Positions 35,472 to 44,308 of a stretch of 64,000 nucleotides of DNA are shown here, piece by piece. Position 1 is the stretch's first letter. Every line of letters starts with the position of its first letter. This DNA is from Bacteroidota bacterium. Its GTDB lineage: Bacteria > Bacteroidota > Bacteroidia > Cytophagales > Cyclobacteriaceae. The translations under genes and the position numbers were made by a program. The notes beneath the pieces were generated by a model. The model searched no databases. It saw only the letters and a list, made by a program, of their open reading frames with translations, and was not told the origin of the DNA. The stretch lies in the NCBI GenBank assembly GCA_016191555.1, contig JACPVX010000029.1:1-64000 (forward strand). Reading direction: 5' to 3'.

Positions 35472-37631
35472 TTAGTCTAAGATTCCTTTTAATTCTTGAT
35501 TCTTGATTAACTCTTCCATCGGGCCTACGGACTTCACTCGACCCTGATCAAGCACAACCACGCGATCGCAACTACTCATAATTAATGGATCGTTGGAAAC
35601 ATAGACAATGGTTCGCTTCACCAAAGGATGGTTGAGCGTAGTGAGCAGTTCCATTTTTTCTTTTTTAGAAAGCACCTGAAAAAAATCTTTCAAGATGAGC
35701 AGTCGCGGTTTTTCTGCTAAGCAGCGCGCTAAAATAAGTTTGTAGCAAAATGAATTTGACAAGCCAATGCCTCCGCTTAGCAACGGAGTGCTGATGCCTT
35801 CGGGCATAGCGTGTACCTGATCTAAGATGCCCACATCTTTCAACGCTTCCAGCGCATCTTCAACCGTTTCAGAAGGTTTCCCTACCGTTACATTTTCAAG
35901 GATAGTCCCATCGAATAAATCTTCACGCGAAATATTTTTAGCCACATAATCATGCAAATGAGTAAGGTCTAAATCGCGAAGGGAATATTGATTGATGGTG
36001 GCGACTCCTTCATAATTGCTGTACAATCCGGAGATGATATTCACCAACGTAGACTTACCCGAATTGGTAGTACCCGTCAGGCATATCTTCTCTCCACCTT
36101 GAATTTCCAGATCCACCCCTGCCAATGCATAAGTTGGCGAATCGGTGTATTTGTATTTCAGGTCTTTCAGGCGAACAGAAAAGCCTTCGTCATTCAATTT
36201 CGGAAAGTCAAATCCTCCGGTGCGCTCAATAGGCAAATCGGTAACGTGCGCTACTTTATCTACGGCCGTCAATAAATCATACACCACATCCATGTACATG
36301 ATAATCTTCTCAACCGCATTCAGAATCAAAATGATCACAATTTCAGAAGCCACCAATTGACCTAATGTAATTTGCCGATCGACTACCAGCAACGTACCCA
36401 TAATCAACAAGCCACCAATGATCAATGCTTTGAAAAGCACAATGCATGCGTACTGCAACAGCAGGACATTAAAATGAATTTTCCGGTTTTTTAAATAGCT
36501 GTTGACGTTGTAGTCGGTTTTGCGAATCGGCAGCTCGGTGTTTCCCGCCAACTTAAATGAGTGAATTGCTCTGCCGAGTTCTTCCAACCATTGTGCTACT
36601 TTGTATTTGTATTTTGATTCCTGAATGGAAGAGTTCAGTCCGCGTGGCCCGGTGTAATAAAAAATCAGCGTAAGCGATGAGAGCAGCACCAATCCAAAAA
36701 ACACAAAGAAGGGATGGTATAATGAGATCAGTAACAACCCAAACAAAATCTGAATGGCAGACGATGACAAGTCAATCAGCAATTTTGGCAAGCCTTTTTG
36801 AATGGTCATCACGTCAAAAAAGCGGTTGATCAATTCGGGCGCATAACTTTTGTGTAAAGCTTCTAACCGAATGCGCGGTATGCGAAAGGCAAATTCAAAC
36901 GCAGCTTTCGTAAAAATTCTTCGCTGCAAAAATTCCACCAAGCTGATTTGCACCATTTGTAGCGCCCCACTCAAGATGACACCCACAATCACCAATGCAA
37001 TCATGAGATAAACCGAACTAAAGATTACCCCTCCCGAAATCAATTCTACCGTTGTTTGGATACCGAGCGGCACAATCAAGCTGATCAAACCAACAACAAG
37101 TGCGTAGAACAAAATGTAAAAGATTTCCTTCTTCTCTGTTTTCAGCAACTGAAATAATCTGCGGGCCGGTGTTGGTTTTATTCCTTCTTCGGATGGAATG
37201 CTCACCGGGCTTTCGTAAGAAAAAATAGCAAAGAAGGTGATCTCTCCTTTCTCATTTTTGAGAAGCTGTGTTCGATCGAACACTACATTCGTTGTCTCAC
37301 CTTTTTTTATACAAATAACCTTCAGGTCTTTTTTTCCGGGCACCAGCAATGCCGGATACATTTCTGATCCTTCCGCAAAAAACGTTAGCACCGGTGCAGA
37401 CTGCTCTTCAAAAAAATCAAAGAAGGTTTTTTCATCCAGTTGATTCTCCATGAACAGAATCCGAATCTTGTTTCCGGCCTCCGTTAAGTCTCTTTTAAAT
37501 TCTACGAATTCATCATTATTGTACCAACGCTGATTGGCCTCTACGTGACGTAAGTCTTCTAAATTAAAACTGTGGTGGGTAGCTACTGCTACTTCGCGCA
37601 AACACCGATGGATTTGATCGTTATTCAACAT
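35472..37631 (-). CDS. type I secretion-like ABC transporter with degenerate ATPase motifs
   Basis: 719 residues. N-terminal ~150 residues form a soluble domain without a peptidase Cys, possibly a C39-like non-catalytic domain. Six membrane helices follow (~165-430), then the nucleotide-binding domain (~480-719). Walker A is intact (GTTNSGKST) but the signature is LLSGGIGLSNS, and the Walker B region reads RLLILKDFF where LILDEPT is expected, so the catalytic Glu is not in place. The switch His is replaced (VYVSNDPLI in place of an H). The transporter may have low or no ATPase activity, or have its own variant chemistry. Operon with HlyD, TolC and TetR genes. Confidence 0.88.
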   Translation of the reverse strand: MLNNDQIHRCLREVAVATHHSFNLEDLRHVEANQRWYNNDEFVEFKRDLTEAGNKIRILFMENQLDEKTFFDFFEEQSAPVLTFFAEGSEMYPALLVPGKKDLKVICIKKGETTNVVFDRTQLLKNEKGEITFFAIFSYESPVSIPSEEGIKPTPARRLFQLLKTEKKEIFYILFYALVVGLISLIVPLGIQTTVELISGGVIFSSVYLMIALVIVGVILSGALQMVQISLVEFLQRRIFTKAAFEFAFRIPRIRLEALHKSYAPELINRFFDVMTIQKGLPKLLIDLSSSAIQILFGLLLISLYHPFFVFFGLVLLSSLTLIFYYTGPRGLNSSIQESKYKYKVAQWLEELGRAIHSFKLAGNTELPIRKTDYNVNSYLKNRKIHFNVLLLQYACIVLFKALIIGGLLIMGTLLVVDRQITLGQLVASEIVIILILNAVEKIIMYMDVVYDLLTAVDKVAHVTDLPIERTGGFDFPKLNDEGFSVRLKDLKYKYTDSPTYALAGVDLEIQGGEKICLTGTTNSGKSTLVNIISGLYSNYEGVATINQYSLRDLDLTHLHDYVAKNISREDLFDGTILENVTVGKPSETVEDALEALKDVGILDQVHAMPEGISTPLLSGGIGLSNSFCYKLILARCLAEKPRLLILKDFFQVLSKKEKMELLTTLNHPLVKRTIVYVSNDPLIMSSCDRVVVLDQGRVKSVGPMEELIKNQELKGILD

Positions 37632-37634
37632 AGG

Positions 37635-38309
37635 TTATAATTGAATGGCGTTAAACACAACGTTTTCCATAAATTCATAGAGCTTCGAATATCGTTCCTT
37701 TCCTGTCCCGATTGCCGTTAATGATGGCAAATGTTCCGAAAAAAACAATTGCTGATTGCTGCTCACCAAAATGGTGCTCACCAAAGAAGTGGCAAATGGA
37801 TAAGAAGGGTTGATCATCAATATGACTTCCGCAATTTTTCGGCAAACGGATTTAAATCCTCCAAACAATCCTTCTTTATTATAGACGTCTACCCCTTTCG
37901 TCTGATACGTTTTATCCAGTTCGGCTACGACAATGCGGTGCAATGCTTCTTCATTCACAAATTCAAAACCGGCATCGTATTTTTTTTCTTCGGCCAACAC
38001 ACGCAGGCAGGCACGCAATTTTTCCTGCGGATTTTGCAATGAACCGGTAGCAATATCAATGCGGTATTCGATCCAATGCCAATACCAGGAAATAAGATAA
38101 ACCAAAAGCTTATGCTTATTTTCGAAATAGCGATAAATGGACGCCTCCGTTGAGCTGATTTCCTCGGCCAGCTTTTTAAAGGTGAATTGCTCAAAACCCA
38201 GGCGATCGATCATTTCCACACTTTTGTGTATGATATTTTGCCCCAATTGGGTGTGCTGCGGGTCGCGTAGGTAAAGGTGCTCGTTTAACTTAAAAGCAAG
38301 AGTAGCCAT
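37635..38309 (-). CDS. TetR/AcrR-family regulator
   Basis: 224 residues. N-terminal helix-turn-helix: GFEQFTFKKLAEEISSTEAS and IYRYFENKHKLLVYLISWY. The larger C-terminal ligand-binding domain is not related to a known ligand class. First gene of the export operon, 3 bp before the ABC gene, so likely its own repressor. Just upstream (38330-38355) is an AT-rich repeat TATAATAGTAATACTATTATTTA with dyad symmetry (ATAATAGTA/TACTATTAT) that could be its operator. Confidence 0.9.
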   Translation of the reverse strand: MATLAFKLNEHLYLRDPQHTQLGQNIIHKSVEMIDRLGFEQFTFKKLAEEISSTEASIYRYFENKHKLLVYLISWYWHWIEYRIDIATGSLQNPQEKLRACLRVLAEEKKYDAGFEFVNEEALHRIVVAELDKTYQTKGVDVYNKEGLFGGFKSVCRKIAEVILMINPSYPFATSLVSTILVSSNQQLFFSEHLPSLTAIGTGKERYSKLYEFMENVVFNAIQL

Positions 38310-38327
38310 TTTGATGATTTTACAATC

Positions 38328-38352
38328 AAATATAATAGTAATACTATTATTT
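38328..38352. promoter_or_regulatory. candidate TetR operator (palindrome)
   Basis: The palindrome AATAGTAATACTATT, extended by AT-rich flanks on both sides, lies about 20 bp upstream of the tetR start codon in the 97-bp gap between tetR and tauE. The position and symmetry fit an autoregulatory TetR site; binding is inferred. Confidence 0.5.
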
Positions 38353-38406
38353 ATCGTAAAATGAGTGCGAAAGGTTCTGCCTTTTAGGCGAAAAAAGGGA
38401 AATAGT

Positions 38407-39204
38407 CTATGGTTTTAGGATTGTTTCGCGGATCAAAATCCAGCATCCCATAGCAAGGGTGAACCAGCCAAAGGCCTTTTTTAGCTTGATTCCGGGGATT
38501 TTTCGGGAAAGAACATTGCCGATGTGAACTCCAACAATAGCAATGGCGGTGATAGTCAGTAAAAATTGCCAATCCATCTTTGAGTTAAGGGCATCGCCTA
38601 AAAAACCGGTAAGGGAATTAATTGCAATGATAAATAATGAAGTTCCGGCAGCTGTCTTCATCGGTAAGCCGGTCAATAGCACTAGAGCCGGGATAATCAA
38701 AAATCCTCCGCCCGCGCCAACCAAGCCGGTTAAGAAACCAATCAGCGCACCTTCAATAATGATCAGTTGTGTTTGAAACTCTTTCCTTCGTGGCTGAATG
38801 TCTCTTCTGCCTTTTATCATGGGCACAGATGCCAACACCATTAGAATGGCAAAAATACCGAGCAATAGAAGGCGCTTCGTAAAGAAAAACTCACCCGATT
38901 GAAACAATACATCGGGTATTGCAGGTACTATAAATTTTCGGGTAATGAAAATAGTGACGATCGATGGAATGCCGAATAAAAAGCCGGTGCGAATATTCAC
39001 CAGGTGATCGCGGTATTTAGGCACTGCGCCTGCAAAGCTGGTAGTGCCTACAATGAAAAGTGAATATGCGGATGCGGTAACTGCATCAATCTGAAAAAGA
39101 TACACGAGAATGGGAATGGACATGATCGAGCCTCCACCGCCTAATAATCCTAAAAGCAATCCAATTAAAATAGAAGCTACGTAGCCAAAATATTCTAAGT
39201 ACAT
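38407..39204 (-). CDS. TauE/SafE-family sulfite/organosulfur exporter-like permease
   Basis: About 265 residues from the ATG of MYLEYFGYVAS; a TTG three codons earlier is possible. Eight or nine membrane helices in two repeats, each with the family motif: GLLLGLLGGGGSIMSIPIL in the first and GFLTGLVGAGGGFLIIPAL in the second. Transport of sulfite, sulfonates or similar anions is typical of the family, substrate here unknown. Confidence 0.92.
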   Translation of the reverse strand: MYLEYFGYVASILIGLLLGLLGGGGSIMSIPILVYLFQIDAVTASAYSLFIVGTTSFAGAVPKYRDHLVNIRTGFLFGIPSIVTIFITRKFIVPAIPDVLFQSGEFFFTKRLLLLGIFAILMVLASVPMIKGRRDIQPRRKEFQTQLIIIEGALIGFLTGLVGAGGGFLIIPALVLLTGLPMKTAAGTSLFIIAINSLTGFLGDALNSKMDWQFLLTITAIAIVGVHIGNVLSRKIPGIKLKKAFGWFTLAMGCWILIRETILKP

Positions 39205-39254
39205 GGAGGGCAAGCTAAAAAAACGTGGGTTACATCCATGATGAAATCAGAAAA

Positions 39255-39464
39255 TTATTCGCGCAACTCACGTATCTCAAAATCTTTGCCTTTGCCAAAC
39301 TTAAGCAAGTCACCAATGGTGTAGCGTTCTAACGTATGCAAATCTTTCACTTTAAAATCATCGTTGGATAACACCTGCTCCAACTCAAACTCATAGCGAT
39401 CGCCATAGTTAATGAGATAATATTTTCTTCCCGCCCGAAGCGATGCAAATGAAAGTCCCGCCAT
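39255..39464 (-). CDS. small conserved hypothetical protein
   Basis: 69 residues, no signal peptide or membrane helix. A beta-rich pattern is visible (KYYLINYGDRYEFELEQVL, DDFKVKDLHTLERYTIGDLL). I know it only as a short protein that follows the GroES-like gene in Bacteroidota; its gap to that gene is 1 bp, so they are coupled. Function unknown. Confidence 0.75.
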   Translation of the reverse strand: MAGLSFASLRAGRKYYLINYGDRYEFELEQVLSNDDFKVKDLHTLERYTIGDLLKFGKGKDFEIRELRE

Positions 39465-39465
39465 A

Positions 39466-39843
39466 CTAGATCAAATCTTCTTCGCGCTCTAACATTAAAA
39501 TGGAAGCCTGCGGCACAATGAAGTATTTTTCTCCTTCGTACATCACTTCAATGGCACCTTTCTGTAAGAAAATAGCCAAGTCACCTTCGTGTGCTTGCAA
39601 CGGCAGATATTTTACTTGTTCTTCTTTTCCCTTCCACAAATCATCTTCATCCGCAGGAAGTGGCAACGGATAACCGGGACCTGCCTTTATTACATATCCT
39701 CGTTGAATCTTTTCTTTTTCCTGAACACTGGGGGGTAGGTAAAGACCACTTTCGGTTTTATCGGATTCTTTGGCCGGGCGGATCAATACACGATCGCCCA
39801 CGACAATCAATTTCTTTAGTTTGTTATCTGCTGTTACTTTCAT
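39466..39843 (-). CDS. GroES-like co-chaperonin paralogue
   Basis: 125 residues, longer than GroES (~95). The family strand VVGDRVLIRPAKESDKTESGLYLPP is typical, and the C-terminal VKYLPLQAHEGDLAIFLQKGAIEVMYEGEKYFIVPQASILML has the closing strands (shown in short form here). A mobile-loop equivalent lies around SDKTESGLYLPPS. It is not beside groEL, so it is an extra copy; whether it works with GroEL is unknown. Confidence 0.88.
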   Translation of the reverse strand: MKVTADNKLKKLIVVGDRVLIRPAKESDKTESGLYLPPSVQEKEKIQRGYVIKAGPGYPLPLPADEDDLWKGKEEQVKYLPLQAHEGDLAIFLQKGAIEVMYEGEKYFIVPQASILMLEREEDLI

Positions 39844-39854
39844 TAAAAAAAAAA

Positions 39855-40151
39855 TTATAGAAGTAGTTTTTCAGGTTCTTGAAAATTATTCCAGAAAAGA
39901 AGCAGCGATACAGAGTTTCCAGCTAGTTGGTAGAACAAGGATATGTGCTTTGTAACAACGCAACGATAAATATTGCGATTAGCGTCAATTGCTACAAACA
40001 TCTTTGGGTTTTGTCTGATATGATCTATCACAACCTCTACACGATTAACGAAATCAAAGTATACTTTTTCCTCCCAATTTTGTAGAAGATAATCTAGATT
40101 TTGATTGTAGGTATCCCTTGCTTTATTAGTCCAGGTAACTTGATAGGTCAT
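39855..40151 (-). CDS. RelE/ParE-family toxin
   Basis: 98 residues. Family pattern: VTWTNKARDTYNQNLDYLL at the start, the FVNRVEVVIDHIRQNP helix and the C-terminal RCVVTKHISLFYQLAGNSVSLLLFWNN. The toxin class acts on ribosome-bound mRNA (RelE) or gyrase (ParE); which applies here is not shown. It overlaps the upstream antitoxin gene by 4 bp. Confidence 0.9.
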   Translation of the reverse strand: MTYQVTWTNKARDTYNQNLDYLLQNWEEKVYFDFVNRVEVVIDHIRQNPKMFVAIDANRNIYRCVVTKHISLFYQLAGNSVSLLLFWNNFQEPEKLLL

Positions 40152-40375
40152 GCCCGACCTGTTTGCTGAATGTTTTTAATTACTTGCTCGTGTTCTAAAC
40201 ACTCCTTCTTCTCAACCTGGAGCAGGGCTTCTTCGAGCGATGCTTTTAATTTGGGATTGATTGTCTCCCAATAATTTTTCTCCAAGGATAAGAAATCTCT
40301 CACTTGACTAAGAACAGCCTCGTCTTCTGTGTTGACGAGTTTTTCTATCAAACTATACTTAAGTGTATTATCCAT
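40148..40375 (-). CDS. antitoxin partner of the RelE/ParE toxin
   Basis: 75 residues, mostly helical (SLIEKLVNTEDEAVLSQVRDF, then SLEEALLQVEKKECLEHEQV). It lies just before the toxin gene with a 4-bp overlap, the usual antitoxin-first order. No clear DNA-binding ribbon or HTH is seen, so it may be one of the small helical Bacteroidota antitoxins. Confidence 0.8.
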   Translation of the reverse strand: MDNTLKYSLIEKLVNTEDEAVLSQVRDFLSLEKNYWETINPKLKASLEEALLQVEKKECLEHEQVIKNIQQTGRA

Positions 40376-40393
40376 CTCTAAAGTTAATAATTT

Positions 40394-41776
40394 TTACTCG
40401 AAAAGATTTGCTTGATCCTTAGTGCTCTGCTTTTCAACCTCGGTGGTATACAAGGGCAATTTGTTGATCTCTTTCATTAACAACGAATCATGAGTAACAA
40501 TTCCCTTCTGGTTGGCTTCGCTATTAATTTTATCACTCTCCAATTCCAATTCTTTCAGGTTGATTTGCTTAGCACGCTTTTCAATAGGCGGATTCAGTTT
40601 CTCTGATTTTTCAAACTCAACTACTTTATCTAAAATATCTTTTGGTAGATCCGCTTCGCTTCGGTAGACCAATTCAAAAAATTGCTTCGCAAAAAAACCA
40701 TCGATCTGAATTCTTCTTTTCGAAAGATGAACGAATTTGCCAATCACACGGCAAATGTTTTCGCGCTCCTCCGGACTGAGTTGATCGACAAAATCGTAAT
40801 CCTCAATTTTCTTTAACGAGAGGATGATAGGTTCCAGTGAATCGATCGAAATCACAAACACCGTGTAATCGGGCAGCTTGTATTCATATTGACCAAGGGC
40901 ATCGAGTGTGTTGGTGGGAACTACCAAAAACAATTCCCTGCGCACACCTTCTTCCTTCACATATTTGTTGATGCTATCCGTTTGATTTTTTATGTACGAT
41001 GGGAAATTGGATAGGTCATCGCTGGCCGGGCTCTTCGCATCGAATATGATAAACTCATCCTTAATCTTAATTGTGTTGTCGGGACTTCCCTTAAAAGGCA
41101 CCTTATCAATATAGTCTATGCCATGGCGGTTGCAAATGGCTTTGATCCGGCCTTTCACATTCTCCTCGTGAGCCGTCCATGTTTCTTTCAATTTTTTCAA
41201 TCGCTCAATCTCCGTGCGATTTCTGATCTCAATTTCTGCTTCCCGATCTTTTTGAATTTTATGCTGTATTTGATTGAGCGCTGCCATCGACTTTTCATAC
41301 TCACTTTTGCGATGCTCTTCCAAGCTTTGAAACTGCGTGAGTTGCTCCTTCATTCGTTTGGATTCTTGTTCCAACCGCTCCAATGTACTTTTCGTTACCG
41401 CCAGTTCATTCGATAACTCTGTACCTCGGCGTAAATAAATTTTATTAGCTTCCGAAAGTGATGAGAGTTCTTTCACTCTTTCTTCCTTTTCCTTTAACAA
41501 GTGATCGGTAGAGCCGCTCAGTTTTACATTTTCAGTTTCCAAACGACTAACAGATTGTTGTAAGTTCGAAGTCGCCAATTTCTCGACAGCCAGCGAACTT
41601 TCCATTCGGGTATTCTCTGACTTTAGTGATTCTGCTCTTGTTAACAGCTTCTGCAATTCTCCATTGGCTTCCACCAATTGAGAAATAATTTTTCCCCAGC
41701 CAAAAATTCTCTCCCACAAGCCTATGCTTCGCAGCTTTTCAAAAAATCTCCGCAAACTTTCCTGATCCAATTCCAT
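40394..41776 (-). CDS. coiled-coil protein with RmuC-like C-terminal domain
   Basis: 460 residues. Residues ~20-195 are a coiled coil (LQQSVSRLETENVKLSGST, EQESKRMKEQLTQFQSLEE). The C-terminal half has a PD-(D/E)XK-like pattern: TIKIKDEFIIFDAKSP (Asp and the D-A-K triad), then RELFLVVPTNTLDAL. This arrangement resembles RmuC, a protein thought to limit DNA inversions, but the sequence is not a typical RmuC. No signal peptide. Function uncertain. Confidence 0.65.
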   Translation of the reverse strand: MELDQESLRRFFEKLRSIGLWERIFGWGKIISQLVEANGELQKLLTRAESLKSENTRMESSLAVEKLATSNLQQSVSRLETENVKLSGSTDHLLKEKEERVKELSSLSEANKIYLRRGTELSNELAVTKSTLERLEQESKRMKEQLTQFQSLEEHRKSEYEKSMAALNQIQHKIQKDREAEIEIRNRTEIERLKKLKETWTAHEENVKGRIKAICNRHGIDYIDKVPFKGSPDNTIKIKDEFIIFDAKSPASDDLSNFPSYIKNQTDSINKYVKEEGVRRELFLVVPTNTLDALGQYEYKLPDYTVFVISIDSLEPIILSLKKIEDYDFVDQLSPEERENICRVIGKFVHLSKRRIQIDGFFAKQFFELVYRSEADLPKDILDKVVEFEKSEKLNPPIEKRAKQINLKELELESDKINSEANQKGIVTHDSLLMKEINKLPLYTTEVEKQSTKDQANLFE

Positions 41777-41881
41777 ACGAAGGCAAATTTAGAGCATTTC
41801 GGTTAGCTTCATGCACTGTACTGTTTACATTATAAAATTCAGGCGGTTTGAGTACCTTTACCAACACGAGTTTTTAGCATT

Positions 41882-43120
41882 ATGATTGATACCATTACGA
41901 CCAGCCAGGAGGCCATTGCGTTAGAAGAAAAATTTGGAGCACACAATTACCATCCGCTGCCTGTTGTCTTGAACAAAGGCGAAGGAGTATTTTTATGGGA
42001 TGTGGAAGGTAAGCGCTATTTTGACTTCTTGTCTGCCTACAGTGCGGTCAATCAAGGCCATTGTCATCCGCGTATCATTCAGGCGTTAATCGATCAGGCG
42101 AAAGAACTGACGCTCACGTCTCGTGCGTTTTACAATGACAAATTAGGCGTAGCCGAAAAATATGTTTGTGAGCTATTTGGCTACGACAAAGCTTTGTTTA
42201 TGAACAGTGGTGCCGAGGCCAATGAAACAGCCATTAAGTTAGCCCGCAAATGGGGGTATACCAAAAAAGGAATTCCTGAAAACCAGGCGGTGATTGTAGC
42301 GGTGAAGAAAAACTTTCACGGCCGCACAACTACTATTATTAGTGCATCTACTGATCCCTCTTCGCAAAAGGGTTTTGGCCCTTTTATGCCAGGCTTTGAA
42401 ATTATAGACTATGATAATGTAGCAGCTCTTGAAAAGGCTTTAGCAAATCCGAATGTATGTGGATTGTGGATTGAACCCATTCAAGGAGAAGCAGGAGTGT
42501 ATGTTCCGCATGAAGGTTATTTGAAGTCTGCCGAAAAGTTGTGTAAGCAGCACAATGTATTGCTGATGATGGACGAAATTCAAACAGGAATTGCACGCAC
42601 CGGCAAAATGTTAGCCTCCTCACACGAAAATGTGCGTCCTGATTTATTGATACTCGGAAAGGCGCTATCCGGTGGTGTGTTGCCTATTTCATTGGTTTTA
42701 GCAGATGACGAAATTATGTTGGTGATCAAACCCGGTGAACACGGATCTACTTTTGGTGGAAATCCATTGGCGGCAGCGGTGGTAGTTGAAGCCTTACGCG
42801 TTGTAGAAGAAGAGAGGCTAGCTGAAAATGCCGAACGACTTGGAAAGGTGTTTCGCGACCGAATGACAGCCTTCATGCATAAATCTAAAATGGTTAAATT
42901 AGTACGTGGTAAAGGTTTGCTGAATGCCATTGTGATCAACGATACGCCTGATAGCGAAACGGCCTGGAACATTTGTTTGAAATTTGCAGAGAATGGCCTA
43001 CTGGCAAAACCAACACACGGCAATATTATTCGCTTAGCACCTCCGCTGGTGATCACCGAGGAACAAATTCATGAGTGCTGTGATATCATTGAAAAGTCGA
43101 TTTTAGAAGCAACAAAGTAA
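41882..43120 (+). CDS. rocD: ornithine--oxo-acid transaminase
   Basis: 412 residues. Class III PLP aminotransferase making glutamate semialdehyde from ornithine. Features: [35 protein letters not shown], the [12 protein letters not shown] segment, [13 protein letters not shown] and the PLP lysine in [16 protein letters not shown]. The start region matches OAT enzymes. Catabolic or proline-linked role; the following gene overlaps its stop codon by one base. Confidence 0.94.
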   Translation: MIDTITTSQEAIALEEKFGAHNYHPLPVVLNKGEGVFLWDVEGKRYFDFLSAYSAVNQGHCHPRIIQALIDQAKELTLTSRAFYNDKLGVAEKYVCELFGYDKALFMNSGAEANETAIKLARKWGYTKKGIPENQAVIVAVKKNFHGRTTTIISASTDPSSQKGFGPFMPGFEIIDYDNVAALEKALANPNVCGLWIEPIQGEAGVYVPHEGYLKSAEKLCKQHNVLLMMDEIQTGIARTGKMLASSHENVRPDLLILGKALSGGVLPISLVLADDEIMLVIKPGEHGSTFGGNPLAAAVVVEALRVVEEERLAENAERLGKVFRDRMTAFMHKSKMVKLVRGKGLLNAIVINDTPDSETAWNICLKFAENGLLAKPTHGNIIRLAPPLVITEEQIHECCDIIEKSILEATK

Positions 43121-43377
43121 TGACGATGATCTCGTGGAGTGAGTTGGCCAAATATCCACTGGAAAAGAAAATTTCCCTACTCTACGAGCATGCTCACTTC
43201 GTCATGGCCATTCGCTACTATAAGCACAAAGTAAATCTCTACTTGCTGGGCGATGAGTACGTGGAGGTATTTATCAATCACAAGCGAACGATCATTGAGC
43301 GAATTGCTCCGCTGGATCGGGCTCACACCCGAATGAAATTTTACTCGGATCAGATCAAATTGCCTTCCGGAATCTAA
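43120..43377 (+). CDS. small hypothetical protein coupled to rocD
   Basis: 85 residues; the ATG shares its A with the rocD stop (TAATG), which points to coupled translation. It carries an N-terminal helical stretch (SWSELAKYPLEKKISLLYE) and a beta-rich part (YYKHKVNLYLLGDEYVEVFIN). No membrane segment or signal peptide. I do not recognise a family. Followed by a bidirectional terminator. Confidence 0.7.
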   Translation: MTMISWSELAKYPLEKKISLLYEHAHFVMAIRYYKHKVNLYLLGDEYVEVFINHKRTIIERIAPLDRAHTRMKFYSDQIKLPSGI

Positions 43378-43400
43378 TGTTTGAAAAGTATAGACAAAAA

Positions 43401-43434
43401 AAGAGGCTCCATTAAATGAAGCCTCTTTTCTTTT
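43401..43434. terminator. bidirectional terminator between the rocD unit and the zinc-ribbon gene
   Basis: AAGAGGCT pairs with AGCCTCTT with an inner CATT/AATG extension and a run of T on both strands (TTTTCTTTT on +, TTTTTTTG on -). It separates the convergent genes ending at 43377 and 43451. Confidence 0.9.
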
Positions 43435-43450
43435 AGTGAGTTGAATGCGC

Positions 43451-44197
43451 TTACGCAGCCACTGTCTCTTCAGACTTTGCTTGTTGCTTTAACACAACAA
43501 TCTTTTTGGCTTTATAACCACAATATCCGCACAAATAGTGCTTTATGATTTCACCTTCTTCAGTTGCAGTAGGTGTTTTGGTAATCTCTTCTTTTACCAC
43601 CTTGAAAGTTTGATAGTTACACTCCGGGCACTGAATGGCGTGTAAGTGACCAGCGTATTTTTCAATTTGGATAAACCCTGTTTCCTCATCTTTCCACACA
43701 TCGTAGTCAACGGAAAACACGTTCTCTTCAGCTTGCATACCTTCATCCAAGTAAGCATCTTCTTCTTCTTCACTCAGCAACTTCATAGGCTTGCCGGTTT
43801 TAGGAGAAATCCGTGGCTTGTAGCGTAAAACTTTCAGGCGCTTTTCAATAAAGAAGGGGTAATAGAATTTAAGCAGGTTTTGTAAGATCATGGCAATAAC
43901 TAATCCTACGGCAATAGTTAAGAACCCTCTAACGAAGAATAGAACCGCAGAGAACTTTTCGATGTTCGAGTTGCCATATAAGCATAAACCAATCACGATG
44001 ATAATCGATGCAATCCACAAGTACTTGATTTCGTGCTTATTGATGAAATCATACTTGTTTTTGTTGCCACTGGTTGTAGACAACCGGATGAAATAGCCAA
44101 TGGCTACCAAAATGCCTATTGCCCAAAAAACATAGCCCAGATTAGCTGCGAGATTATTCCAATCATCGTATTTGTGGGGGTCAATATTCTCTTCCAT
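43451..44197 (-). CDS. membrane protein with C-terminal zinc ribbon
   Basis: 248 residues. Three membrane helices in the first ~110 residues (YVFWAIGILVAIGYFI, YLWIASIIIVIGLCLYG, FVRGFLTIAVGLVIAMIL), then a basic loop, an acidic stretch (SEEEEDAYLDEGMQAEE) and a zinc ribbon with CPEC and CGYC pairs. The family seems restricted to Bacteroidota and has no known role. Lone gene with its own terminator. Confidence 0.8.
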   Translation of the reverse strand: MEENIDPHKYDDWNNLAANLGYVFWAIGILVAIGYFIRLSTTSGNKNKYDFINKHEIKYLWIASIIIVIGLCLYGNSNIEKFSAVLFFVRGFLTIAVGLVIAMILQNLLKFYYPFFIEKRLKVLRYKPRISPKTGKPMKLLSEEEEDAYLDEGMQAEENVFSVDYDVWKDEETGFIQIEKYAGHLHAIQCPECNYQTFKVVKEEITKTPTATEEGEIIKHYLCGYCGYKAKKIVVLKQQAKSEETVAA

Positions 44198-44308
44198 AAA
44201 TAAGTTATAGGTTTAAAAATAGTTTCGAAGCTTGCGGTTTACGAAGTTGATTCCAAATATAGCCAAAACACTAAAATTTGCATCAAAAATACCAGAAAAA
44301 GAGAATAA

